Notes under the pieces: generated by a model | Database searches by the model: none | Told to the model about the DNA's origin: nothing | Seen by the model: only the letters and a program-made list of their open reading frames with translations | Assembly (NCBI RefSeq): GCF_003634695.1 | Contig: NZ_RBWV01000017.1 | Span: 146,424 to 210,423 of the forward strand | Origin: Motilibacter peucedani | GTDB taxonomy: Bacteria; Actinomycetota; Actinomycetes; Motilibacterales; Motilibacteraceae | DNA: 64,000 nt | Reading direction: 5' to 3' | Shown here: positions 42,405 to 52,000 of the stretch, in pieces | How the letters are laid out: each line of letters starts with the position of its first letter | How positions within the stretch are numbered: position 1 is the first letter of the stretch | Program-made: the position numbers and the translations under genes

Positions 42405-43583
42405 GTGGCACCCACCCGTACGCTGCTCGTCACCCTCACCGGAGCCGACCGTCCGGGGGTCACCTCCCGGCTCTTCGCGGCCTTCGCTGGCGCCGACGTC
42501 GCGGTGCTCGACGTCGAGCAGGTCGTCGTCCGCGGACGCCTCGTGCTCGGGGTGCTGCTCGAGGGCGCCGACCTCGCCTCGCTCGAGCGGGCCGCCCGCT
42601 CGGCGGGCGACGGGCTCGGCATGGAGGTCGAGACGCTGCCCGGTGCGGCCGAGCCCGAGCAGCGCGCTTCCCGCAGCCTGGTCACCGTGCTCGGGCGCCC
42701 GCTCACGCCGGCGGCGCTGGCAGCCGTGACCGGGCGGATCGCCGACGCCGGCGCCAACATCGACCGCATCGTGCGCATCGCGCGCTACCCCGTGACAGCG
42801 GTCGAGATGGAGGTCTCCGGCACCGACACCGCCGACCTGCGGCTGGTGCTGGCGCGCGAGGCGGCCCAGCAGCGCGTCGACGTCGCGGTGCAGCGGGCCG
42901 GCCTGCACCGCCGCGGCAAGCGGCTGGTGGTCATGGACGTCGACTCGACGCTCATCCAGGGCGAGGTCATCGAGATGCTGGCCGAGCACGCAGGCGTCGC
43001 CGACGAGGTCGCGCGCGTCACGGAGTCGGCGATGCGCGGCGAGCTCGACTTCGCCGAGTCGCTGCACGCCCGGGTCGCGCTGCTGGCCGGCCTGCCCGAG
43101 TCGGTCTTCGACGACGTACGCCGCTCTGTCGTCCTCACACCCGGCGCGCGCACGCTGGTGCGCACCCTCAAGCGGCTCGACCACCGCGTCGCGGTGGTCA
43201 GCGGTGGTTTCACCCAGGTCGTGCAGCCGCTGGCTGATGAGCTCGAGCTCGACTACGCCGCCGCCAACACCCTCGAGGTCGTGGGCGGCACGCTGACCGG
43301 CCGGATCGTCGGCGACGTGGTCGACCGGGCGGGCAAGGCCGCCGCGCTGCGCCGGTTCGCGGCCGACTGCGACGTGCCGCTCGGGCAGACCGTCGCGATC
43401 GGCGACGGCGCCAACGACCTCGACATGCTCGGCGCCGCCGGGCTCGGCGTCGCCTTCAACGCCAAGCCGGTGGTCCGCGCCGCGGCGCACACCGCCGTCA
43501 CCGTGCCCTACCTCGACGCGGTGCTGTTCCTGCTCGGCATCCCGCGCGAGGAGGTCGAGGAGGCCGACGCGCTCGACGGCTGA
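42405..43583 (+). CDS. serB: Phosphoserine phosphatase
   Basis: Last step of serine biosynthesis; 392 residues. Two ACT-type domains come first (about 5-75 and 85-160), as in mycobacterial SerB2: TLTGADRPGVTSRLF, then GRPLTPAALAAVTGRIADAGANIDRI. The HAD phosphatase follows, with the nucleophile motif DVDSTLIQGE, motif II VSGGF, Lys in AGKAAALR and motif IV GDGANDLDML. The ACT domains probably give serine feedback. GTG 42405 lies eight bases after TAGCCT. The gene diverges from the APC permease gene. Confidence 0.95.
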   Translation: MAPTRTLLVTLTGADRPGVTSRLFAAFAGADVAVLDVEQVVVRGRLVLGVLLEGADLASLERAARSAGDGLGMEVETLPGAAEPEQRASRSLVTVLGRPLTPAALAAVTGRIADAGANIDRIVRIARYPVTAVEMEVSGTDTADLRLVLAREAAQQRVDVAVQRAGLHRRGKRLVVMDVDSTLIQGEVIEMLAEHAGVADEVARVTESAMRGELDFAESLHARVALLAGLPESVFDDVRRSVVLTPGARTLVRTLKRLDHRVAVVSGGFTQVVQPLADELELDYAAANTLEVVGGTLTGRIVGDVVDRAGKAAALRRFAADCDVPLGQTVAIGDGANDLDMLGAAGLGVAFNAKPVVRAAAHTAVTVPYLDAVLFLLGIPREEVEEADALDG

Positions 43584-43719
43584 GCGCCGGCGTCACCCGA
43601 AAGGCGCACGCTCATGGTGTGCGCACCGTGTGGTTCTGGGCACAACGGGGAGTGTTCGGCCTAGGGTGAGCGACGCAGCACGGTCCGCAGCGGGGCCGTC
43701 GGAGCAGGGGGGCACGTCG

Positions 43720-44364
43720 ATGAGCGAGCAGGTGCAGCGCAAGGGTGCGCCGGGCGACCCGATCACGGGCAGCGCGGTCGCGCTGGTCCCCGTGGGAGAC
43801 GCCCGGCTGCTGACGGGCACGCTGCTGCGCTGGGAGACCCCCGCGCCGGGCAGCCCCGTCGGCACTCCGGTCACCCTGACCGTCGACATCAGCCCCACCA
43901 ACGCCCGCGGCGGCGCCTTCCCGGTCTGGGCGACGGTCCTCGCCGCCGGCGGCGACTCCCTCGTCGTCTCGGCCGAGGCGACGCCGACCGAGACCTCGAC
44001 CGTGGTGTCGCTGACCGGCTCGGTCGCCGTGCGCGAGCCCCGCCGCCGCAACGTGCGCGCCGCCGCCCACGTCGACGTCGACCTGACGGTCAAGGGCATC
44101 GCCGGGCGCATCGCCGGGCGCACCCTCGACCTGTCGGCGGGCGGCTGCCGCGTCGCGCTCGACACCGGCGAGCAGGAGCTGCCGGCGATGCGCGAGGGCG
44201 AGTCCACCGACATCGTCATCCACCTCGACCGGGCGAACCGGCCGCAGATGAGCGGCCACGTCCACGCGGTGCGACCGGGCGGGCAGATCGTGATCCGCTT
44301 CGACTCGGTGCCGCAGCCCGTGGCCGAGCAGATCGAGCGCTACGTCTACGCGACGCTGCCCTAG
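43720..44364 (+). CDS. PilZ domain c-di-GMP receptor (YcgR-like)
   Basis: Protein of 214 residues. The N-terminal about 100 residues form a beta-rich domain. The C-terminal PilZ domain begins with RRRNVR (RxxxR switch, near 108-113) and has DLSAGGCRV (D-x-S-x-x-G), both needed for c-di-GMP binding. The two-domain order resembles YcgR, which slows flagella, but there are no flagellar genes here. ATG 43720 follows GGAGCAGGGG; an in-frame GTG at 43666 overlaps a TAGGGT -10 and is unlikely. Ends in CTAG shared with the convergent phosphatase gene. Confidence 0.9.
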   Translation: MSEQVQRKGAPGDPITGSAVALVPVGDARLLTGTLLRWETPAPGSPVGTPVTLTVDISPTNARGGAFPVWATVLAAGGDSLVVSAEATPTETSTVVSLTGSVAVREPRRRNVRAAAHVDVDLTVKGIAGRIAGRTLDLSAGGCRVALDTGEQELPAMREGESTDIVIHLDRANRPQMSGHVHAVRPGGQIVIRFDSVPQPVAEQIERYVYATLP

Positions 44365-44840
44365 GCGCGGGGCGTCTCCAGCGAGACCAGGCGGCACGCG
44401 AACGCCGGGGTGTCGGCCCACGCGCTGGGCACCTCGACCACGGCGACCGAGCTGGTGGCGAGGTCGGACGGCTCGCTGGTCAGCTCGCCGACCAGCAGGC
44501 TGAGGCCGGGGTTGTGCCCGACCAGCGCGATGACGTCCTCGTCGTCGTCGAGCCCCCGCACGACCCGGAGCAGGTCGCCGAGCGAGGCCTCGTAGACCGC
44601 CTCGTCGACGACGGTGGTGGGGCGCTCGTCCCACGCCGCCACCAGCGCGTCGACGGTCTGCCGGGCGCGCAGCGCGGGCGAGCCCACCACGAGCCCCGGG
44701 CGCCCCACGTGCTCGGCCACCCACTGCCCGGCCGCGGCGGCGTCGGCGCGCCCCTGCCGGGCCAGCTGGCGGTCGATGTCGTCGGTGCCGGGCGCGGCGC
44801 GCTCGGCCTCGCCGTGCCGGACGACGACCAGGGTGGGCAC
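44361..44840 (-). CDS. SixA-type histidine phosphatase family protein
   Basis: Small histidine phosphatase of 159 residues. The RHGEAER motif (catalytic His near residue 9) and the second His in VGHNPGLSLLV match SixA, which removes phosphate from His-phosphorylated proteins. The insert typical of phosphoglycerate mutases is missing, so it is the short SixA form. GTG 44840 lies 16 bases after the fabI stop, which places it in the fabG-fabI transcript; a link to fatty acid synthesis is positional only. Stop shares CTAG with the PilZ gene. Confidence 0.88.
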   Translation of the reverse strand: MPTLVVVRHGEAERAAPGTDDIDRQLARQGRADAAAAGQWVAEHVGRPGLVVGSPALRARQTVDALVAAWDERPTTVVDEAVYEASLGDLLRVVRGLDDDEDVIALVGHNPGLSLLVGELTSEPSDLATSSVAVVEVPSAWADTPAFACRLVSLETPRA

Positions 44841-44856
44841 GGCTGCTCCCCCGGCC

Positions 44857-45624
44857 TCAGGCGCCGATGGCGTGCACGCCGCCGTCGACGTGGACGATCT
44901 CGCCCGTCGTCGCCGGGAACCAGTCCGAGAGCAGCGCGCACACGGCGCGGGCAGCCGGCTCCATGTCGGCGGTGTTCCAGCCGAGCGGCGCGCGGGTCGC
45001 CCAGACGTCGGTCAGCTGGTCGAAGCCCGGGATGTGCTTGGCCGCGGTGGTGCCGAGGGGCCCGGCGGCGACGAGGTTGACGCGCACGCCGCGGGGGCCG
45101 AGGTCGCGCGCGAGGTAGCGGGCGGTCGACTCGAAGGCGGCCTTGGCCACGCCCATCCAGTCGTACTGCGGCCAGGCGACCGTCGCGTCGAAGTCGAGGC
45201 CGACGACCGAGGCGCTCTCGCCGAACAGCGGCGCGCAGGCCATCGTCAGGGCCTTGAGCGAGTAGGCCGAGGTGTGCAGGGCGACGGCCACGTCGTCCCA
45301 CGGCGTCTCGAGGAACCGGCCGCCCAGCGCGGACTGCGGCGCGAAGCCGATCGAGTGGACGACTCCGTCGAGGCCGTCGACGTGCTCGCGCAGCGCGTCC
45401 GCCAGCCCGTCGAGGTGCTCGGTGCTCGTGACGTCGAGCTCGACGACGGGCGCCTTCTGCGGGAGCCGGCCGGCGATCGCGGAGGTGAGCCGCAGCGCCT
45501 TGCCGAACGAGGAGAGCACGACCTGCGCGCCCTGCTCCTGCGCGATGCGGGCCGCGGAGAAGGCGATCGAGCTCTCGACGAGCACTCCGGTGACGAGCAG
45601 GCGCTTGCCTTCGAGGATTCCCAT
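44857..45624 (-). CDS. fabI: Enoyl-[acyl-carrier-protein] reductase (NADH), FabI/InhA type
   Basis: Reduces enoyl-ACP in type II fatty acid synthesis; 255 residues. The divergent SDR motifs of FabI/InhA are present: LEGKRLLVTGVLVESSIAFS (nucleotide-binding region), HSIGFAP, and the catalytic YDWMGVAKAAFES, where Tyr and Lys are seven residues apart. The active-site lid region PLGTTAAKHIPGF resembles the isoniazid- and triclosan-type target. The gene lies nine bases after fabG and 16 bases before the SixA gene, an operon order known in actinobacteria. Confidence 0.96.
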   Translation of the reverse strand: MGILEGKRLLVTGVLVESSIAFSAARIAQEQGAQVVLSSFGKALRLTSAIAGRLPQKAPVVELDVTSTEHLDGLADALREHVDGLDGVVHSIGFAPQSALGGRFLETPWDDVAVALHTSAYSLKALTMACAPLFGESASVVGLDFDATVAWPQYDWMGVAKAAFESTARYLARDLGPRGVRVNLVAAGPLGTTAAKHIPGFDQLTDVWATRAPLGWNTADMEPAARAVCALLSDWFPATTGEIVHVDGGVHAIGA

Positions 45625-45633
45625 GGCTGCAGG

Positions 45634-46350
45634 CTAGTGGCCCATGCCGAGGCCGCCGTCGACGGGCACGACGGCGCCGGTGACGTAGGCGGCGTCCTCG
45701 CCGGCCAGGAAGCGCACGACCGCCGCGACCTCCTCGGGGCTCGCCAGGCGCTTGAGGGGCACGGAGCCGAGGATCTCGGTGCGCCGGGCGTCGCTGAGCT
45801 GCGCGGTCATGTCGGTCTCGACGAAGCCGGGCGCGACGACGTTGACGGTGATGCCGCGAGATCCGACCTCGCGGGCGAGCGAGCGGGCGAGCCCGACCAG
45901 GCCCGACTTCGACGCCGCGTAGTTGACCTGCCCCGCGCTGCCGCTGAGCGCCACGACCGACGAGACGAGCACGATGCGGCCGCGCTTGAGGCGCAGCATG
46001 CCGGCGGCCGCGCGGCGCGCGACGCGGAACGAGCCGGTGAGGTTGGTGTCGAGCACCGAGGTGAAGTCCTCGTCGGGCATGCGCATCACCAGCTGGTCCT
46101 TGGTGATGCCCGCGTTGGCGACGGCCACCTCGACCGGGCCGTGGGCCTCCTGCGCGGCCTCGAACGCCGCGTCGACCGCCGCGGTGTCGGTCACGTCGGC
46201 GCGGACCCAGGTCACGCCCTCGGGCGCGTCCGCCGGCGGCTCGCCCGAGCGGTAGGTCGCGGTCACGGAGTCGCCCGCCTCGACCAGTGCCCGCACGACG
46301 GCGAGCCCGATGCCACGGTTGCCGCCGGTGACCAGCGCGGAGCGACCCAT
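45634..46350 (-). CDS. fabG: 3-oxoacyl-[acyl-carrier-protein] reductase
   Basis: NADPH-dependent beta-ketoacyl-ACP reductase of 238 residues. It has TGGNRGIG (nucleotide binding), NAG in VANAGITKDQL, catalytic Ser in VLVSSVVALSGSAGQ, and YAASKSGL. Its close FabG1/MabA pattern (GRIVLVSSV, RGITVNVVAPGFVETDMT) supports a role in fatty acid synthesis rather than a generic SDR. ATG 46350 has GGGAGG four bases upstream, so the longer GTG start at 46362 is rejected. fabI begins nine bases after its stop. Confidence 0.95.
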   Translation of the reverse strand: MGRSALVTGGNRGIGLAVVRALVEAGDSVTATYRSGEPPADAPEGVTWVRADVTDTAAVDAAFEAAQEAHGPVEVAVANAGITKDQLVMRMPDEDFTSVLDTNLTGSFRVARRAAAGMLRLKRGRIVLVSSVVALSGSAGQVNYAASKSGLVGLARSLAREVGSRGITVNVVAPGFVETDMTAQLSDARRTEILGSVPLKRLASPEEVAAVVRFLAGEDAAYVTGAVVPVDGGLGMGH

Positions 46351-46445
46351 CGAACCTCCCACAGTGCGGCAGCGACCCGGCGACGCAGCCCGCAGGACCC
46401 TACCGCCCCGCCCGGTCCTGAGGTGCCGGGCGCACCGCGCGGACG

Positions 46446-46451
46446 TACGGT
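46446..46451 (+). promoter_or_regulatory. -10 box (TACGGT), leaderless start of the DUF3099 gene
   Basis: TACGGT lies six bases before GTG 46458 with no ribosome-binding site, divergent from fabG. Confidence 0.5.
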
Positions 46452-46457
46452 TGAGGG

Positions 46458-46811
46458 GTGGTGAGGACCCAGCGACCGCGCACCGAGCCGGTCTACCAGA
46501 TCACCGGGGTCGCGCCCGGGCTGCAGCAGGACATCGCAGCGCGCTCCCGGCGCTACGCGTGGAGCATGGGGCTGCGCTCCGTGTGCTTCGTGCTCGCTGT
46601 CGTGACCACCGGGTGGGTGCGCTGGACCTTCGTCGGCCTGGCGATCGTCCTGCCCTACATCGCCGTGGTCGTCGCCAACGCCGGTCGCGAGCCGAACCGC
46701 CCGATGCCCGCCGTGCACCAGCCGGTGCCCCAGCGCCTGGCCCTCGAGGCCCCGCGCGAGCTCGGCGCAGGTCCGGGCAGCGTGCGCGCCACGCGCCCGC
46801 CCGCAGCCTGA
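46458..46811 (+). CDS. DUF3099 family small membrane protein
   Basis: Protein of 117 residues. The N-terminus (VYQITGVAPGLQQDIAARSRRYAWSMGLR) is the recognisable DUF3099 signature. Two helices follow near 38-52 and 58-75 (FVLAVVTTGWVRW, FVGLAIVLPYIAVVVANA), and then a Pro/Ala-rich tail. The family is actinobacterial and of unknown role. It diverges from fabG, a common actinobacterial arrangement, which supports its identity. Confidence 0.85.
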   Translation: MVRTQRPRTEPVYQITGVAPGLQQDIAARSRRYAWSMGLRSVCFVLAVVTTGWVRWTFVGLAIVLPYIAVVVANAGREPNRPMPAVHQPVPQRLALEAPRELGAGPGSVRATRPPAA

Positions 46812-46848
46812 GCGGCTGGCGGAGGGCGCGCCTGCTACAACATCGGCC

Positions 46849-48042
46849 ATGCCCGACCTCGACCGCCCCGTCGTCGCCTTGACCTTCGACGACGGCCCAT
46901 CCTCGTTCCGCCCGCGCACCCTGGAGGTGCTGCGCGAGCACGGCGTGCCTGCGACCTTCTTCGACGTCGGCGCCCGCGTGCGGGCGAACCCGCACCTCGT
47001 GGCGTTCGCCGCAGCGGAGGGGCACCTGGTGCTCAACCACACCGACACCCACCCGCGCCTGGCCGACCTGCCCGACGAGCAGGTGCGCAGCGAGGTCCGG
47101 GAGACCGAGCAGGCGTTGGCCGCGGCCGGGGTCGAGCCGGCCTTCAAGGCGGTGCGGCCGCCGTTCCTCTCCACCGACGAGGGGGTGCGCGGGGTCCTGT
47201 CCGACCTGGGCTACCTCGAGGTCCTGGCGACCTTCGGCGTCCCCGACTACGACCCGGCGACCACCGCCGAGCAGATCGTGGCGGAGGTGCTCGAGAAGGC
47301 CGAGCCAGGCGCCGTGGTGGTGCTCCACGACGGCGCCATCGACAGCGGCGCCGGCGCAGCGACCGTCGAGGCCCTGCCGGCCATCATCACCGGCCTGCGC
47401 GAGCGCGGCTACGAGCTCGGGCTGCTCGACGCCTCCGGCTCGGCCGTGCCCGCCACGCTGCAGCACCGGAGCGACCCCGTCCCTCCGGTCCAGGCGCCGG
47501 TCCCCTACCGGCCGCTCGTGCACGAGTCGCCCGAGCCGCCGGCCCCCTGGGTCGTCAGCGTCGGGGTCGGCCCGGGTGCCGTCGAGGCGATGTGGCGCGA
47601 CTACTGCACGGCCACCGGCGCCGACCCGGACTCCCTGGACGTCGCCACCGCGTTCGGCGACAGCCCCGCGATGGCCGACCAGCTCCTCGAGCTGGTGCTC
47701 CACGGGCCCAAGCGCGCGACGGCCGGGCTCCTCGCGGACTTCGACGCGGGGACGCCGCTCCCGAGCGTCGGCGCCCACTGGATCGTGCTCGACGGCACCG
47801 GCGCCCCGGCGTGCGTGCTGCAGACCACCGACGTGCGCACGGGCCTGCTCGGCAGCGTCGACGACGCCTTCGCCCTCGACGAGGGCGAGGGCGACCGCAC
47901 CCGCGGCGACTGGCTGGCCGGGCACCGGCGCTACTTCGAGCGCCAGGGCGAGCGGCGCGGCACGCCCTTCGACGAGACCACCGAGCAGGTCGTGTTCGAG
48001 CGCTTCCGCGTCGTGTGGCCGCCTGAGGTCGCCGACCGCTGA
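46849..48042 (+). CDS. Polysaccharide deacetylase (NodB) fused to ASCH domain
   Basis: Protein of 397 residues. The N-terminal NodB (CE4) domain (about 1-205) keeps its motifs: TFDDGPSS (Asp14, Asp15), HTDTHP (His64, His68), RPPF and LHDG. A Pro-rich linker (about 205-228) leads to a C-terminal ASCH-type RNA/base-binding-like domain (about 235-397) with MWRDYCTATG, GPKRATAGLLADFD, LPSVGAHWIVLD, CVLQTTDVR and WLAGHRRYFERQ. There is no signal peptide, so this deacetylase half should work inside the cell. Such a pairing is unusual: ASCH relatives include deaminase-like and amidohydrolase partners of nucleobase metabolism. ATG 46849. Confidence 0.82.
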   Translation: MPDLDRPVVALTFDDGPSSFRPRTLEVLREHGVPATFFDVGARVRANPHLVAFAAAEGHLVLNHTDTHPRLADLPDEQVRSEVRETEQALAAAGVEPAFKAVRPPFLSTDEGVRGVLSDLGYLEVLATFGVPDYDPATTAEQIVAEVLEKAEPGAVVVLHDGAIDSGAGAATVEALPAIITGLRERGYELGLLDASGSAVPATLQHRSDPVPPVQAPVPYRPLVHESPEPPAPWVVSVGVGPGAVEAMWRDYCTATGADPDSLDVATAFGDSPAMADQLLELVLHGPKRATAGLLADFDAGTPLPSVGAHWIVLDGTGAPACVLQTTDVRTGLLGSVDDAFALDEGEGDRTRGDWLAGHRRYFERQGERRGTPFDETTEQVVFERFRVVWPPEVADR

Positions 48043-48061
48043 GCCCCGGAGCCGGGTCGCG

Positions 48062-48067
48062 TACGTT
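48062..48067 (+). promoter_or_regulatory. -10 box (TACGTT), leaderless start of the epimerase gene
   Basis: TACGTT lies six bases before ATG 48074; no ribosome-binding site lies between. Confidence 0.5.
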
Positions 48068-48073
48068 GTCGCG

Positions 48074-49054
48074 ATGCGCATCGCGGTCATCGGCGGCACC
48101 GGGCACATCGGCACCTACCTCGTCCCGCGGCTCGCCGCCGCCGGGCACGAGGTCGTCTCCCTCTCGCGCGGCCAGCGGGAGCCGTACTCCTCCTCGGCCT
48201 GGTGGAGCCGGGTCGAGACCGTGCAGGTCGACCGCGACGCCGAGGACGCGGCGGGCACGTTCGGCCGGCGGGTCGCCGAGCTCGACGCCGACGTCGTCGT
48301 CGACCTGCTCTGCTTCACGCTCGACAGCGCCCGCCAGCTGACCGACGCGCTCGAGGGGTCAGGCACCTCCCTGCTCCACTGCGGCACGATCTGGGTGCAC
48401 GGCCCGAGCTCCGAGGTGCCGGCCGTGGAGGACCAGCCCCTGCACCCCACCAGCGACTACGGCCGCGCCAAGGCGGAGGTCGAGGAGCACCTGCTGACGC
48501 TGTCCCGGCGGGGACGGCTGTCCAGCACCGTCATCCGCGCGGGCCACATCACCGGCCCCGGCTGGGCGCCGATCGGCCCGGCCGGCAACCTCGAGCTCGA
48601 CGTCTTCGGGGCCCTCGCCCGCGGCGAGGAGGTCGTGCTGCCGAACTTCGGCCTGGAGGCGCTGCACCACGTGCACGCTGCCGACGTCGCCCAGGCGTTC
48701 GCCCTCTGCGTCGAGGCGCCGGAGGCCGCCCGCAGCCAGGCCTTCCACGTCGTCGCCGAGCGGGCGGTGACCCTGCGCGGCCTCGCGACGGCGGTCGCCT
48801 CGTGGTTCGGTGCCGAGCCGCGGCTGCGCTTCGCGCCGTTCGACGAGTTCGCTGACGAGGTCGGCGCCGACGTGGCCGCGGTGACCCTCGACCACATCTC
48901 GCGCAGCCCGGTCATGAGCATCGAGAAGGCCCGGCGCGCGCTGGGCTACGCGCCGCGCTGGACCGCTCTCGAGGCGGTCCACGAGGCCCTCGTCCGGCTG
49001 GTGGCCGACGGCCTCGTCGACACCGGCGGCCGGACGCCGGCCACGTTGCCGTAG
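48074..49054 (+). CDS. NAD-dependent epimerase/dehydratase family protein
   Basis: Extended SDR of 326 residues. The Rossmann motif is GGTGHIGTYL (residues 7-16). HCGTIWVHGP and YGRAKAEVE (Tyr/Lys pair, near 135-139) supply the catalytic site. RAGHITGPGWAPIGPAGNLE and HHVHAADVAQAF fit the reductase or epimerase subgroup with chloroplast stem-loop-binding relatives. The substrate is unknown. The start is ATG 48074. Its last 109 bases overlap the C-terminal end of the convergent putA, the largest overlap in the window. Confidence 0.87.
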   Translation: MRIAVIGGTGHIGTYLVPRLAAAGHEVVSLSRGQREPYSSSAWWSRVETVQVDRDAEDAAGTFGRRVAELDADVVVDLLCFTLDSARQLTDALEGSGTSLLHCGTIWVHGPSSEVPAVEDQPLHPTSDYGRAKAEVEEHLLTLSRRGRLSSTVIRAGHITGPGWAPIGPAGNLELDVFGALARGEEVVLPNFGLEALHHVHAADVAQAFALCVEAPEAARSQAFHVVAERAVTLRGLATAVASWFGAEPRLRFAPFDEFADEVGADVAAVTLDHISRSPVMSIEKARRALGYAPRWTALEAVHEALVRLVADGLVDTGGRTPATLP

Positions 49055-52000
49055 CGGTGCAGGGTGCGGCTGATGCTCTGCTCGCGCACCCAGTGGCGGA
49101 GCTCCGCGCGACCGTAGGCGCTGACCGGGTCGTCGTCGACCGACGTGCCGGCAGCGTGGCAGGCGCGCCGGAGCGGGTCCGAGTCCCCGCCGAGGACGCG
49201 TACGCGGTCCACCGCACCCGCGCGCCAGGCGGCCACCGCGGCGTCCTCGACGGAGGCGTCGCTGAGGAGCACACGCGTACCCGCCAGACCGGCGGCGGCG
49301 AGAGCCAGCGAGACGTCTCGGCTCGCCGTCGCGGCGTCGACGCGGAGCAGCACACCGCGCGGGAGCGGGCGGTGGCGCAGGACGTTCGACTCGGCCTCCA
49401 GCCCGCTCGGGTCGCTGTCCGCGCCGAGCTGGCGCCACGCCTCGGCGTAGTCGTCGGCCACGTCGGGACCGTCGAGGCAGCGCCCGAGGCTGAGGACGTA
49501 GCCGGGGCCGCCTGCCTTGACGCCCCTGCCGACCGACGACCGCTTCCAGCCGCCGAAGGGCTGCCGCTGCACGACGGCTCCGGTGGTGTGCCGGTTGACG
49601 TAGGCGTTGCCGACCTCGACGTGCTCGAGCCAGTAGTCGACCTCGGAGTCGTCGAGGCTCCAGATCCCTCCGGTCAGGCCGTAGGCGGGCGCGTTCTGCA
49701 GCTCGACCGCGTGGGCGAGGTCGGTGGCGCGCATGACGCCGAGCACCGGCCCGAAGCACTCGGTGAGGTGGAAGCTCGACCCCGGGGCGACGCCGGTCTT
49801 CACGCCGGGCGTCCACGTCGTCGGCCCGAGCTCGCGGGGCTCGACCAGCCAGCGCTCCCCCGGCTGCAGCGTGCGCAGGGCGTCCGCGAGCGGGCCCCGG
49901 GGCGGGGCGACCAGCGGTCCCACGACCGTGGCCGGGTCGCTCGCCGGGCCCACGCGCAGCGTGGTCACCGCGTCGCGCAGCCGCTCGTGGAACGCCGGGT
50001 CGTCGTAGACCGCTGCCTCCACGATGGCCAGGCTCGCGGCCGAGCACTTCTGGCCGGCATGCCCGAATGCGCTGCGCACCAGGTCCTTGATCGCGCCGTC
50101 GAGGTCGGCCGTCTCCGTGATGACCATGGCGTTCTTGCCCGACGTCTCGGCGTGCAGGCGCAGCTGCGGCTTCCAGCCGAGGAAGAGCTGGGCGGTGTCC
50201 CACGAGCCGGTCAGCACCACCGCCGCGACGTCGGGGGAGGTGACCAGGCGCCGACCGGCGTCGTCGTCGCCGCACGGCACCAGCTGCAGCACCTCGGGCG
50301 GCACTCCGCCCGCCCAGCACTGCTCGACGAGCACGCGCGCCGTGCGCACCGTCTCCGGCGCGGGCTTGAGGACCACCGTGTTGCCTGCAGCCAGCGCTGC
50401 CAGGACGCCACCGGCCGGGATCGCGTAGGGGAAGTTCCACGGCGACGCGACCACCACGACGCCCAGCGGCACGAAGCGGGTGCCCGCCGACGCCATGCGG
50501 TCGAGCTCCCGCGTGCTCGCGGCGTAGTAGCGGGCGAAGTCGATGCCCTCGGAGACCTCGGGGTCCGACTCCCCCACCGTCTTGCCGCCCTCGGCGGCCA
50601 TGACGGCGATCGAACGGCCCCGCCGGCGAGCCATGACCTCGGCCACCGACGTGAGCACCCGCCGCCGGTGCTCCGTGGTGGTCTGGGACCACTCCAGGAG
50701 CGCCGCGCGCGCACGAGCGACCGCGAGGTCGACGTCGGTGACGGTGACGCTGACGCTGACGCTGACGGCAGGCTCGTCGGCGGCGCCGGCCGACGCGTGG
50801 TCCCGCAGGCTCTGCTCGACCCACGACCTGTTGCGGGCCAGGGAGAAGTCGGTGTCCGGCTCGTTGGTGAAGGGTGCTTCGGCGTCGAAGGAGACCAGCT
50901 CGGTGAGCCGGTCCTGCCTGCGCCGCGGCTCGGCCCGCACGGAGTGCCGGTCGCGGACGGACGCCACGAAGCGGTCCCGCTCCACCGTCCACTGCTCCGA
51001 CGCCGTCGTCAGCGAGAACTGGTGGTTGAGGAAGTTGTCCGGCGAGGCGTTCTCGTCGAGCCGGCGCGCGAGGTACGCGGTGGCGCTGAGCAGGTCACCG
51101 GCCTCGGCGACGGGTGCGTAGAGCAGCAGGGAGCCCGCCAGCTCCGCCGTCTCGAGCGCGAGCCCCTCGGCCATGCCCTCGAGCATCTCCGGCTCGACTC
51201 GGGCCTCGGCGCCGGAGTCCGACCGGCACACCAGCGCCCAGGCGAGGTCGAAGACGTTGTGGCTGGCGACGCCGACCTGCAGGCAGTCGGAGAGGCGCGG
51301 GTCGAGCGCCAGCTCCAGCAGGCGCTTGTAGTTGGCATCGACCTCCGCCTTGGTCGCGAAGGGCGCCTGCTCCCACCCGTGCAGGTCGGCGTCGACGCGC
51401 TCCATGGCGAGGTTGGCGCCCTTGACCAGCCGGACGCGGGTGCGACCTCCGCCCGCGGCGCGCCGGGCGGCCGCCCAGCCGGCCAGCTCCTGGAGGACTC
51501 CGACCGAGTCGGGCAGGTAGGCCTGCAGCACGATCCCGGCGTCGAAGTGCCGGGCGGCCGGCTCGTCGAGGGCGCGCATGACCGCGTCGGCGGTCAGGTG
51601 GAGGTCGCGGTACTCCTCCATGTCGACCGTCACGAGCGTCGGCGGGTCCCGGCGGGCGGCCGCCGCGTAGAGCTCGCCCAGCCGCTCGCTGACGCGGGCC
51701 ACGCCGTCGTCGTAGGCGAGCACGTCGAGCTGCGCGCACAGCGACGTCGCCTTCACCGAGACCGCGGTGACCTCGGGCCAGCTCATGCGCTCGAGCACGG
51801 CGTCGAGCCGGCGGCGCGCCTCCGCCTCGCCGAGGATCGCCTCACCGAGCACGTTGACGTTGAGCCGGATCCCCTGGGCCGCCCGGCGACGCGCGTGCTG
51901 CGCGTAGTCCGCGTGCCCCGCCGGCAGGACCACCGCTGCCGTCTCGGCCCGGACCCTCGCCGACACCAGCGGCATCGTGAGCCGGGGCAGCCACGGGGCC

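Noticed and set aside
43610..43640. GTGCGCAC palindrome upstream of the PilZ gene as an operator
   Set aside because: Short GC palindromes of this kind occur often in such DNA; no second copy or nearby regulator supports it.
45634..46362. Longer GTG start for fabG at 46362
   Set aside because: It would place the strong GGGAGG ribosome-binding site inside the coding region; ATG 46350 lies four bases after it and matches homologues.
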